DNA from: Galactobacter sp052108535
GTDB taxonomy: Bacteria; Actinomycetota; Actinomycetes; Actinomycetales; Micrococcaceae
Length of the DNA: 64,000 bases
Assembly: GCA_052108535.1 (NCBI GenBank)
Contig: JBQDZM010000010.1
Span: 1 to 64,000, forward strand
Direction of reading: 5' to 3'
The notes beneath the pieces are model-generated. The model had not been told where the DNA came from. It was given only the letters and a program-made list of their open reading frames with translations, and made no database searches. The translations under genes were made by a program, and so were the position numbers. Numbering within the stretch: position 1 is the stretch's first letter; every line of letters begins with the position of its first letter. Shown here in pieces: positions 51,266 to 58,604 of the stretch.

Positions 51266-51994
51266 GTGAGTGACAAGGCGCCCCGCGTCCCATACCGCGG
51301 GAAACGAACGCCCCCTGTGGTGCGCACGTCCGGTACGGATCCCGAGGTGCCCGACGACCAGGCGTCGGCTCCCACGGCGGCGGAACCCGCCGCTCGGGCC
51401 GCCACTGCTTCGGCCTCCAGCGCTCCGGCCTCCGGCGAGCCGGAGGCCGCCACGGCCTCCATCCCCGTGGTGCGCCCCAAGAAGAAGCATCCCTCGGTGG
51501 CCGACGGCGCCAGGCGGCTTAGGGAGCGCATGGCCCTGGAAGGGGCCATCCACGATCCAGGGGACGACGCGCGTCCGGCCCCTGCCGTGCCGCCGGAGGT
51601 CCCGGACCGCCCCACTCCGGCACGCGCGCTGAGCACCCGGGTCATCACCTTGTCCCTGATTCTGATCATTTCCGGCTTCACGCTGTTCCCCACGACCACC
51701 ACCTACCTGCGGCAGCAGGGCGAATTGCGCGCGGCTCAGGCCAAATTGGCCGAGGAAACGGCCACCAAGGAACGCCTGGATGACGAACTCAAACGGTGGG
51801 ACGACCCCGAGTACGTCAAGCAGCAAGCCCGTGAACGCATCGGCATGGCCGTGCCGGGGGAGAAGCAGTACGTCAACGTGGGGGAACCCAAGGGCACCCA
51901 GCGCGCAACGAGCGTGGAGCCGGGAGAATACCGGCAGGGACTACCCTGGGGTGACGGCCTGTGGGACTCCGTGATGCGAGCATCCAACCCGTAA
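51266..51994 (+). CDS. Septum formation initiator family protein (FtsB/DivIC)
   Basis: This 242-aa single-pass membrane protein of the divisome has a disordered Ala/Pro-rich N-terminus of about 110 residues. A transmembrane helix (VITLSLILIISGFTLFPTT) and a coiled coil (LRQQGELRAAQAKLAEETATKERLDDELKRWDDPEYVKQQARERIGM) follow. WDDPEYVKQQARERI is the DivIC/FtsB hallmark. It likely bridges FtsL and FtsQ during septation. GTG at 51266 has AAGGAAGG upstream. The dispersed word occurs on the minus strand inside the gene at 51348-51358. It lies between eno and DUF501, the usual actinobacterial order. Confidence 0.92.
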   Translation: MSDKAPRVPYRGKRTPPVVRTSGTDPEVPDDQASAPTAAEPAARAATASASSAPASGEPEAATASIPVVRPKKKHPSVADGARRLRERMALEGAIHDPGDDARPAPAVPPEVPDRPTPARALSTRVITLSLILIISGFTLFPTTTTYLRQQGELRAAQAKLAEETATKERLDDELKRWDDPEYVKQQARERIGMAVPGEKQYVNVGEPKGTQRATSVEPGEYRQGLPWGDGLWDSVMRASNP

Positions 51995-52040
51995 AGCCAG
52001 AGCGAACCCCAGTACCGCAAGAACTTGAGTGAGGACGTAC

Positions 52041-52739
52041 GTGACAAGCGGAGACCGACCGGCACCAGAGGCCCTCTCAGAGGCAGACCGCATCCCGAGC
52101 CAGGAGGACCTGGACACGGTCAGTCGGCAACTGGGCCGCCCGGCCAGGGACATCGTGGAGATCGGCGCCAGGTGCGTGTGCGGTAACCCGCTGGTGGCGA
52201 CCACCGCCCCACGGCTCTCTTCCGGGATTCCGTTCCCCACGGTTTATTACCTGACGCACCCGGCCGTCACCGCGGCCGTCTCTCGGCTGGAAGCGGCGGG
52301 CGAGATGAACTCCATGAATGCGCGCCTCGAATCCGACCCGGAACTGGCCGCAGCGCAGCAGCGCGCCCACGAGGATTACCTCTCCGTGCGTGCCGCCATT
52401 GGGGAACGCAGCGGTGTGGGGGAGGTCCCGGAGATTTCCCAGGTCTCCGCCGGAGGCATGCCTCGCCGCGTCAAATGCATCCACGTCATGGTGGGCCACT
52501 CACTCGCAGCCGGGCCCGGAGTGAACGCTCTCGGTGACGAGGCCCTGTCCAAGATCACCCAGTGGTGGACTCCAGGGGTCTGCGCCTGCGCAGGCGCCTG
52601 GGACACCGAAGCTCCCGTACCCTCCCAGGACCGTTCCCGCCACGTGCACACACAGGCAGGCGACCCTGAAACCAAACGCCGCGAGCGCGCGGCCAAGCGG
52701 GCGGCGGCCGAGGCCGCGTCGTCGGGCACTGAATCCTAA
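52041..52739 (+). CDS. DUF501 domain-containing protein
   Basis: This protein of about 232 aa has LDTVSRQLGRPARDIVEIGARCVCGNPLVATTAPRLSSGIPFPTVYYLTHPAVTAAVSRLEAAGEMNSMNARL, the conserved DUF501 core with a CxC pair. RRVKCIHVMVGHSLAAGPGVNALGDEAL and a final CACAG follow. The function is unknown; it always sits between ftsB and ppx in actinobacteria. GTG at 52041 has GAGGA at 5-nt spacing, better than an in-frame GTG at 52029. The last codons contain the dispersed word GTCGTCGGGCA at 52718-52728. A Lys/Arg/Ala tail ends the protein. Confidence 0.9.
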   Translation: MTSGDRPAPEALSEADRIPSQEDLDTVSRQLGRPARDIVEIGARCVCGNPLVATTAPRLSSGIPFPTVYYLTHPAVTAAVSRLEAAGEMNSMNARLESDPELAAAQQRAHEDYLSVRAAIGERSGVGEVPEISQVSAGGMPRRVKCIHVMVGHSLAAGPGVNALGDEALSKITQWWTPGVCACAGAWDTEAPVPSQDRSRHVHTQAGDPETKRRERAAKRAAAEAASSGTES

Positions 52740-52758
52740 GGACGAAAGGTAAGGCAAC

Positions 52759-53724
52759 ATGCGTGTCGCAGCCGTGGATTGTGGGACCAACTCGCTGCGC
52801 TGGTTGGTGGCGGACACCCCCCAGGAAGGCCCCATCACCCTCACCGACGTGGAACGCGGCATGACCGTGGTCCGTCTGGGACAGGGTGTGGACCAGACCG
52901 GCCGATTCGCCGACGAAGCGTTGGAGCGAACCTTTGCAGCGGTGGATGACATCGCGGACGTGTTCGCCCGCACCAAGCCGGACGCCATCGGTTTCGTGGC
53001 GACCTCCGCGACCCGCGACGCTGAGAACCGGGACGTGTTCCTTGACGGAGTGGAGCAGCGCCTTGGCGTGCGCCCTGAAGTCCTCAGCGGGGAAGCGGAG
53101 GCAGAGGCCTCCTTCCTGGGAGCAGCGTTGTCCGTCTCCGCGGGAAGCCAGGAGAAGTTGCTGGTCGTGGACCTGGGCGGCGGCAGCACCGAATGCGTGC
53201 TGGGCAGTCGCGCCAAAGGCGTGATCTCGGCGCACAGTGCCGACATGGGGGCGGTGCGTTTCACGGAACGACTCATGCCCTCCGATCCCTCCAGCGAGCG
53301 GGAGGTCGCGGCCGCGGAAGCCGCGGCGAACCAGTTGATCGACGAGATCGCAGCCGATGTCGACCTGCGCCAGGTTGAACAGGTCATCGGTGTGGCAGGG
53401 ACCATCACCACGGTCACCGCCCACACCCTTGACCTGCCCGAGTATGACTCCTCGCGGATCGACGGGGTCACGCTCCCCATCCCCATCGTGGAGGCTGCCT
53501 GCTCCGAACTCGCCACGCTGGAACGCTCGCGGCTCTCGACCTTGCCCTACGTCCATCCCGGCCGTGTCGACGTACTCTCCGCAGGGGCGGTGATCTGGAG
53601 GACCCTGCTCCAGCGCATCGTCGATGCCACGCAGGGACGGGTGCGAAGCGTGACCACCAGTGAGCACGACATCCTGGACGGCACCGCACTCAACGTGGCC
53701 CGGGGGACCTTGGGACACCTCTGA
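52759..53724 (+). CDS. ppx: Exopolyphosphatase / Ppx-GppA phosphatase family protein
   Basis: The 321-aa protein has the ASKHA fold of the short actinobacterial Ppx1/GppA type. RVAAVDCGTNSLRWLVAD is phosphate-1, VLSGEAEAEASFLGAALSV and LVVDLGGGSTECVLG contain the catalytic Glu and phosphate-2, and GVAGTITTVTAHTL the adenosine-like motif. RVDVLSAGAVIWRTLL and TTSEHDILDGTAL close the domain. It hydrolyses polyphosphate or (p)ppGpp-type substrates; which one is not decidable here. The ATG has AAAGG upstream, 20 bp after DUF501. Confidence 0.93.
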   Translation: MRVAAVDCGTNSLRWLVADTPQEGPITLTDVERGMTVVRLGQGVDQTGRFADEALERTFAAVDDIADVFARTKPDAIGFVATSATRDAENRDVFLDGVEQRLGVRPEVLSGEAEAEASFLGAALSVSAGSQEKLLVVDLGGGSTECVLGSRAKGVISAHSADMGAVRFTERLMPSDPSSEREVAAAEAAANQLIDEIAADVDLRQVEQVIGVAGTITTVTAHTLDLPEYDSSRIDGVTLPIPIVEAACSELATLERSRLSTLPYVHPGRVDVLSAGAVIWRTLLQRIVDATQGRVRSVTTSEHDILDGTALNVARGTLGHL

Positions 53725-53815
53725 GTCCCACGGGGCGGGATGGCGTGGGGAGCGTCACAGGCTGGTGAGAGCAATCGTCACATCGTGGGAACTTTCACAA
53801 ACCCTGTGGCGCGCC

Positions 53816-53821
53816 TACCAT
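53816..53821 (+). promoter_or_regulatory. -10 box (TACCAT) of a leaderless transcript
   Basis: The hexamer is exactly 7 nt before the ATG of ndh at 53829, with no Shine-Dalgarno sequence. Confidence 0.5.
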
Positions 53822-53828
53822 TGAAGAC

Positions 53829-55223
53829 ATGGCAACCCCCAAACTTTCGCAGCGTCCCCGTGTTCTCGTGGTCGGCGGTGGCTACCTCGGCCTCTACGTC
53901 GCCAAGTCCCTCCAGAAGAAGGTGCGCGTCCACGGCGGCATCGTCACCCTGGTGGATCCGCTCCCGTACATGACCTACCAGCCCTTCCTGCCCGAGGTCA
54001 TGGGCGGCTCCATCGAGCCCCGCCACATCACCGTGCCGCATGCCCGCCACCTGCGCCAGACTGAACTGGTCCAGGGCAAGGTCACCGGTATCGATCACGC
54101 CTCCAAGACCGCCACGGTCGAGGGCGTTGACGGCGAATCCTTCGAGATCCCCTACCAGGACGTCGTCCTGGCAGCAGGCGCCATCACCAAGACCTTCCCG
54201 ATCCCGGGCCTGGCTCAGGCCGGCATCGGCGTGAAGCGCGTCGAGGAAGCCGTCTGGATCCGCGACCACGTGCAGGAGCGCATCCAGTTCGCCGACAACA
54301 CCACCGACGTCGAGGCCCGCAAGCGCGCCCTCCGCTTCATCGTGGTTGGCGGCGGCTTCAACGGCGTCGAGACCATCTCCGAACTGCAGGATGCCGCCCG
54401 CGTGCAGGCCGAGCAGTGCCAGAACATCACCCCCGCCGACCTGGACTTCCAGCTCGTCGAGGCCATGCCGAAGATCATGCCCGAGGTCAAGCCTGAGACC
54501 GCCGAGTGGGTCGTGGAGCACCTGCGCTCCCGCGGCATCAACGTGCGCCTGCAGACCTCCCTGGGCGACGCCACGGACAAGCACCTCAAGCTCACCTCCA
54601 TGGCCAACGACGACACCAAGGGCCAGGTCATCGACGAGTTCGACGTCGACACCCTGATCTGGACCGCAGGCGTCATGGCTAACCCCATGGTCCGCAACAC
54701 CGACTTCAACATCGAGCCCCGCGGCCGCGTGGTCGTGGACGCCAAGCTGCGCACCCTGGACGCTGATGGCAACGTCATCGAAGGCGCCTGGGCCGCAGGC
54801 GACGTCGCCGCCACTCCGGACCTCACCGGCCACGGCCTCCCGGACAACACCTGCGTGCCGAACGCTCAGCACGCAGTGCGCCAGTCCAAGGTGCTCGCCA
54901 ACAACCTCTACGCCACCCGCTACGGTGTCGGCGAGGTTGCCGACTACAAGCACGAGTCCCTCGGCGCAGTGGCCGGCCTCGGCTACGGCAAGGGCGTCGC
55001 CAAGCTCGTCAAGTACCCGCTCACCGGCTTCCTGGCCTGGGCCGCACACCGTGGCTACCACGGCCTCGCGATCCCGACCGTGGAGCGCAAGGTCCGCGTG
55101 TTCTCCGGCTGGATCAACCAGGCCATCGCAGGCCGCGACGTCTCCGGCATGCGCAACCTGCAGCAGCCCCACGCCGACTTCGTGGACGCTGCAACGCCCA
55201 AGAAGAAGCCCGCTGCCAAGTGA
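53829..55223 (+). CDS. ndh: Type II NADH dehydrogenase
   Basis: The 464-aa flavoprotein NDH-2 passes electrons from NADH to quinone without pumping protons. The FAD Rossmann motif is RVLVVGGGYLGLYVAKSLQ and the NADH motif is RFIVVGGGFNGVETISELQ. VLAAGAITKTFPIPGLAQ, DTLIWTAGVMANPMVRN and EGAWAAGDVAATPDL (FAD ribityl site) follow. A C-terminal amphipathic part (KLVKYPLTGFLAWAAHRGYHGLAIPTVERKVRVFSGW) attaches it to the membrane. It is highly biased to C-ending codons, suggesting high expression. It is monocistronic, followed by a strong terminator. Confidence 0.95.
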   Translation: MATPKLSQRPRVLVVGGGYLGLYVAKSLQKKVRVHGGIVTLVDPLPYMTYQPFLPEVMGGSIEPRHITVPHARHLRQTELVQGKVTGIDHASKTATVEGVDGESFEIPYQDVVLAAGAITKTFPIPGLAQAGIGVKRVEEAVWIRDHVQERIQFADNTTDVEARKRALRFIVVGGGFNGVETISELQDAARVQAEQCQNITPADLDFQLVEAMPKIMPEVKPETAEWVVEHLRSRGINVRLQTSLGDATDKHLKLTSMANDDTKGQVIDEFDVDTLIWTAGVMANPMVRNTDFNIEPRGRVVVDAKLRTLDADGNVIEGAWAAGDVAATPDLTGHGLPDNTCVPNAQHAVRQSKVLANNLYATRYGVGEVADYKHESLGAVAGLGYGKGVAKLVKYPLTGFLAWAAHRGYHGLAIPTVERKVRVFSGWINQAIAGRDVSGMRNLQQPHADFVDAATPKKKPAAK

Positions 55224-55303
55224 GCTTCGCGGCTTGAGTCGCACGGTTTGAGCTGAACGGCTTGAACCGAGCGGATTGAGTCGCACGGCTTGAGCGCAAC
55301 GCG

Positions 55304-55340
55304 AGAGGCCCGGCACCCTGTTGAGGGGTGCCGGGCCTCT
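55304..55340 (+). terminator. Terminator after ndh
   Basis: A perfect 15-bp stem (55304-55318 and 55326-55340) with a 7-nt loop, extended by CAACGCG/CGCGTTG outside. It is preceded by short tandem words of the form GAGTCGCACGGCTTGAG between 55230 and 55295. Confidence 0.8.
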
Positions 55341-55392
55341 TCGCGTTGTCGGATCTGCCCCCGCCCTCGGTTTCGCCCCCGCCCTCGGTTTC

Positions 55393-55743
55393 GCCCTCGT
55401 TGTCGGATATGCGGCGCTGAATCGGTGCCGTAAATCCGAGAAGAAGGGCAGATCCAGATCCGCCCTGACTCTCGGATTTGCCCTCGTTTTCGGTTTCGCC
55501 CTCGTTGTCGGATTTGCGGCGCTGAATCGGTGCCTTAAAGCCGGGAAGAAGGGCATATCCAGGAAGAGGGGCGGATCCAGTCGGGAAGCCGGGTCCAGTC
55601 GAGGCGGTGGTTCCTCGTAGGTGGCCGGTTGCAGTCAGCCGGGCCGATCCGCCCGCTCTCCGCGATCTGCCCTCGTCCTCGGATTTGCCCCCGTTGTCGG
55701 ATTTGCGGCGCTGAACCGGTGCCTTAAATCCGGGAAGAAGGGC
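55393..55743. repeat. 57-bp imperfect palindromic repeat, three copies
   Basis: Copies at 55393-55449, 55498-55554 and 55687-55743 are each exactly 57 bp. Each begins GCCC(T/C)CGTTGTCGGAT and ends AAATCCGGGAAGAAGGGC or a close variant. The two halves are complementary at most positions, so each folds into one long hairpin centred on GCGCTGAATCGG. Shorter words (CCCTCGG/TTTTCG) repeat between copies. No supported gene lies in 55341-55783; the two open frames there merely translate the repeats. Confidence 0.85.
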
Positions 55744-55783
55744 ATATCCAGCAAGGCGGGTAGGGCCACGCCTGAGGGGAAGT

Positions 55784-56041
55784 TCAGTCCGCGTCGGGGG
55801 TCAGGCCGTTATTGCGCGGGGTGCGGCGCAGGGTGAAAGCCAATTTCAGATACCCCTTGGTCAGCAGCGGCACCGCCCACAGCACGGCATTGGGAACCAC
55901 GATGGCCAGAGTCAGGATGGTGGCAAAGGGCCAGGGCCAGGAGCCGGTGAAGGGTCGCAGGATGGTGGAGACGATGAGCACCAACGGGCAGATGGCGCAG
56001 AACGTGACCAGGATGCGGGCCGGGGTAGGGAAATGGGGCAC
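55784..56041 (-). CDS. Small hypothetical membrane protein
   Basis: The 85-aa protein has two or three hydrophobic segments (ARILVTFCAICPLVLIVSTIL and FATILTLAIVVPNAVLWAVPLLTKGYL) and a basic C-terminus (LAFTLRRTPRNNG). No family is recognised; PNAVLWAVPLLTKGYLK resembles small actinobacterial membrane proteins of unknown role. GTG at 56041 has GGAG at 5-nt spacing, which supports a real gene. It ends beside the palindromic repeats. Confidence 0.6.
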   Translation of the reverse strand: MPHFPTPARILVTFCAICPLVLIVSTILRPFTGSWPWPFATILTLAIVVPNAVLWAVPLLTKGYLKLAFTLRRTPRNNGLTPDAD

Positions 56042-56627
56042 TGGGTCTCCGAACTCATTCTGTCTTGACGGGTGGGGCGTGGCTGGGTCGTGTTCTTGTG
56101 AAGCGGCCTGTTGGCTGGGGCAGCGTGTCGCCTGAGCCGCGATCTGACGAGCGGTGTGTGGACTTGGCCGGGATTAGAGGGGCCAGGTGTTGACGGACAC
56201 GGCTCCTATGAGACGGCACTGGGCTGCAGGTCAGGTTATCGGTGGGTGCAGCCATTCGCGGCATCGCGCACCAATCAATGGGAATTAGCCTCGCGGGGAG
56301 GACCGTTGGTGCCCGAATTCGCCGCTCTGATGCCCCAACTCGTCCCAAGTCCCCTCGTTTCCAGGCATCAAAGCCGTGTCGGAGCATCAAAGTCGTCTGG
56401 TGGTGTCCCCAAGGTGGCAGGGAGGGGGTGTCGGCGTCCCAAGGTGGCGGTGACGGGGTGTCGAAGAGGGTGTGCGAGGTGGTGGCGGCGACGGCCCACG
56501 GTAGGCGTAGGTCTTGGAAGGATGCCGTGAAGTCAGGCGTACGGACGCCATGACCCGCCTCCAATTGGGGTCAAGGCCCGAGGCTGCGGTAGTTTTTGCT
56601 GTGTGAGCGCGTTGACGCACGCGCCCA
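56042..56627. other. Intergenic region with short direct repeats, no supported gene
   Basis: About 590 bp upstream of the tRNA. Two short repeat pairs are visible: GCATCAAAG(C/T)CGT and CCCAAGGTGGC followed by GGGGTGTCG. The open frames on both strands here have no recognisable protein and owe their length to high GC. No known structured RNA was seen. Confidence 0.5.
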
Positions 56628-56704
56628 GCCCCTATAGCCCAATCGGTAGAGGCAGAGGACTTAAAATCCTTGTGTTGTGGGTTCGAGTCCCACTGGGGGT
56701 ACCA
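56628..56704 (+). tRNA. tRNA-Leu(UAA)-like gene with a short variable loop
   Basis: The 77-nt cloverleaf has acceptor arms 56628-56634 and 56694-56700 (G-T at the first pair, one internal T-G). The D arm is GCC/GGC with an 11-nt loop containing GG. The anticodon stem is 56655-56659 with 56667-56671, and the loop CTTAAAA gives anticodon TAA. The variable loop is only 5 nt (GTGTT). The T arm is GTGGG-TTCGAGT-CCCAC, the discriminator is A and CCA is encoded (56702-56704). Anticodon, D arm and A73 fit leucine, but a normal tRNA-Leu has a long variable arm. It could be a divergent Leu isoacceptor or a tRNA-like RNA. Confidence 0.8.
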
Positions 56705-56836
56705 AAACCTGAGTTAGCGAAGGTGGGGGCACCAAAACTTGAGTTCGTGACGCTTGGGCACCAAAACCTGAGTTCGCGAAGCTGGGGAACCAAAGCTTGG
56801 GTTCGCCAGGCCCGGCTACCAAAACCTGGGTCAGCC
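56701..56836 (+). repeat. 29-30 bp tandem array that copies the tRNA 3' end
   Basis: ACCAAA(A/G)C(C/T)TG(A/G)GT recurs at 56701, 56731, 56760, 56789 and 56818, giving units of 30, 29, 29 and 29 bp. The first unit starts at the discriminator/CCA of the tRNA. Each later unit is preceded by a G-rich word like the tRNA acceptor strand (TGGGGGCACCA, TTGGGCACCA, TGGGGAACCA). The rest of each unit is AGTTCGCGAAG-like. The array ends 14 bp before the next possible start codon. Confidence 0.85.
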
Positions 56837-56859
56837 TTGTTCGTGGGAAAATGGATCCC

Positions 56860-57498
56860 GTGCCAGCCGTCGAGATGATCCAGCCCATTGCCGTCCTCAA
56901 GGACCCCGCAGACCCTGCCGGGCACGAGGAAACCTGTCTGGCCGCCGCGTTGGCCTCAGCTGCGGCCATCACCGCCTTCCCCGAGGATGAGCACTGGGAG
57001 CCCTGGTACCTGGCTGGCCAAGGTAAATCCACCCGGCGCGGCAAACCCAAGGACCTGCGCGCCGTCGAGGCCCAAGGCGCCGTGGTGGTGCAGGTGGGGC
57101 GCGCCGTTGCAGCGGCCCAGGCCCCGACCACCTACCCGTTGACCGGCAGGATGAAGCAGTTGCAGGTCGCCGGCACCGAATTGGCACACAGCGGCGAGGC
57201 CGTGGAACACTCCCTGCCAGCCCCGGACGGCGTGCCGGTGCTGCATTTGGGCGTGGACACCTCGCTGGAGATGTCCACCGGAAAGGCAGCAGCCCAGTCA
57301 GCCCACGCCGCCTTCGAATGGGCGGTGCGGCTGCAGCCAGAAGCTCGGCAAGCGTGGATGGAAGCCGGTCAGCCTGCCGTGCTCACGCCGCTGGATGCAC
57401 GCGCCATGCGCAAGACGCGCAAACAGGCCACGGTGCAGATCCGCGACGCAGGACATACGGAGATCGCCCCGGGCTCAAGGACTGCTTTGGCCTGGTGA
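56860..57498 (+). CDS. Peptidyl-tRNA hydrolase 2 (PTH2) family protein
   Basis: This protein of about 212 aa has the PTH2 fold in its C-terminal half: LHLGVDTSLEMSTGKAAAQSAHAAFEWAV (MSxGKxAAQxxHA), then PLDARAMRKTRKQATVQIRDAGHTEIAPGSRTALAW (DAGxTEIxPGSxT). The N-terminal half (EETCLAAALASAAAITAF, WYLAGQGKSTRRGKPKDLRAVEAQGAVVVQVG) fits the duplicated form seen in actinobacteria. It should release peptidyl-tRNA or act on aminoacyl-tRNA. GTG at 56860 follows a GAAAAT box at 7 nt; an ATG at 56851 is the alternative. It lies directly behind the unusual tRNA and its repeats. Confidence 0.82.
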   Translation: MPAVEMIQPIAVLKDPADPAGHEETCLAAALASAAAITAFPEDEHWEPWYLAGQGKSTRRGKPKDLRAVEAQGAVVVQVGRAVAAAQAPTTYPLTGRMKQLQVAGTELAHSGEAVEHSLPAPDGVPVLHLGVDTSLEMSTGKAAAQSAHAAFEWAVRLQPEARQAWMEAGQPAVLTPLDARAMRKTRKQATVQIRDAGHTEIAPGSRTALAW

Positions 57499-57607
57499 TG
57501 AGTCGCTACGCCGTGAGCGCAGTGACCTGCTTCGCTCAGCGAAGTGACAGGGAACTCCTATACGCTTGAACTCAACGACCCTGACATCCGATGTGGAGTG
57601 ATCTCAC

Positions 57608-58462
57608 GTGGCCAGAAGTTCCAACCCCGTCTTCAACTCGAAGACCTTCAAGGATCAGGTGCGCGCGGGCCAAGCCGCCAACGCCATGCCTGCGCCGCAG
57701 GTTTCCGATCTTGAATCCATGTACGCGCAGGCCCCGGGGCGTCCCGGTGCCGAACGTGGCATGACCATCAATGACGTCCTGAATAAGATGCTCGTCATGG
57801 CCGCCGGGATCCTGCTCGGCGGTGTCATCGGCTGGATGCTGCTGACGAACATGGCTCAGCCTGACCCGTACACGGGACAGACCGGTAACCTCGGCGCACT
57901 CATGGGCGTGGCTGGTGCCGCCTCCATCGGTGCGCTCGTGATCGCGCTCGTCAACCAGTTCAGGGCCAAGGCCTCCCCGGCACTGTCGATTACCTACGCG
58001 GTGCTGGAAGGCTTCCTGCTCGGCGTCATCTCCGCCCTGTTCGAGCTCATCTATTCCGGCATCGTGCTGCAGGCCGTGCTCGGTACCGCGATGGTCTTCG
58101 GCGTCTGCCTGTTCCTGAACCGTTCCGGCAAGTTCCGCACCACCCCCAAGATGCGCAAGGTCGTCTACACGGCAGGCTGGGCGTTCGTGGGCTTCGCGCT
58201 GGTCAACTGGATCATCGCCATGGTCTCCGGCGGCGCGGTCAACTTCCGCACCGGCTGGATCGGCCTGCTGATCGGTGTGCTGGGTATCGCCATCGGCGCG
58301 TTCTACCTGATCACCGACTTCGAGGACATCGAGTCCGCCATTCGTGGCGGCGCCCCGCAGGAGTTCTCCTGGCGCTGCGCCTTCGGCCTCACGCTTTCCA
58401 TCGTCTGGATTTACGTCGAGATGATCCGCTTGATCGCGATCATTCGGCAATTGGCAGATTGA
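57608..58462 (+). CDS. Bax inhibitor-1/YccA family membrane protein
   Basis: The 284-aa protein has a polar N-terminus of about 55 residues (NPVFNSKTFKDQVRAG) and seven hydrophobic segments. AKASPALSITYAVLEGFLLGVISALFE and LGTAMVFGVCLFLNRSGKFRTTPKMRKVVYTAGWAFVG are typical of the actinobacterial BI-1-like branch. AFYLITDFEDIESAIRGGAPQEFSWRCAFGLTLSIVWIYVEMIRLIAII is the diagnostic C-terminal block with its conserved Asp pair. These proteins form pH-sensitive calcium leak channels. The GTG start has GTGGAG about 10 nt upstream; a TATACGCT near 57559 may be its -10 box. Confidence 0.93.
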   Translation: MARSSNPVFNSKTFKDQVRAGQAANAMPAPQVSDLESMYAQAPGRPGAERGMTINDVLNKMLVMAAGILLGGVIGWMLLTNMAQPDPYTGQTGNLGALMGVAGAASIGALVIALVNQFRAKASPALSITYAVLEGFLLGVISALFELIYSGIVLQAVLGTAMVFGVCLFLNRSGKFRTTPKMRKVVYTAGWAFVGFALVNWIIAMVSGGAVNFRTGWIGLLIGVLGIAIGAFYLITDFEDIESAIRGGAPQEFSWRCAFGLTLSIVWIYVEMIRLIAIIRQLAD

Positions 58463-58481
58463 TGTTCGTCTAAGCGACGTG

Positions 58482-58527
58482 CAGCCCGTCCCGCCGGTCA
58501 CCTTAAGGACCCCGGCGAGACGGGCTG
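58482..58527 (+). terminator. Terminator after the BI-1 family gene
   Basis: CAGCCCGTC (58482-58490) pairs with GACGGGCTG (58519-58527); inside, GCCGG pairs with CCGGC. The stem is followed by TTTCGTT, one of the few U-rich tails in this window. Confidence 0.75.
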
Positions 58528-58604
58528 TTTCGTTCGTCGACGACGGCAGGCCCCAGCCAGGTCAAGGCGCGGGGAAATTTCGAAGAGTTCAAGGGGAACC
58601 AGAC

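Noticed and set aside
55321..55836. Two plus-strand open frames with repeated LGFA-VVGFAALNRC segments
   Set aside because: They are translations of the 57-bp palindromic repeats and their spacers; no ribosome binding site or recognisable domain was seen.
56055..56564. 169-codon minus-strand frame upstream of the tRNA
   Set aside because: Low-complexity Pro/Trp repeats and no recognisable fold; explained by GC-rich direct repeats.
56701..56836. CRISPR-like array of 29-bp units
   Set aside because: The whole unit is repeated with no distinct spacers, the units begin at the tRNA CCA end, and no cas genes are present.
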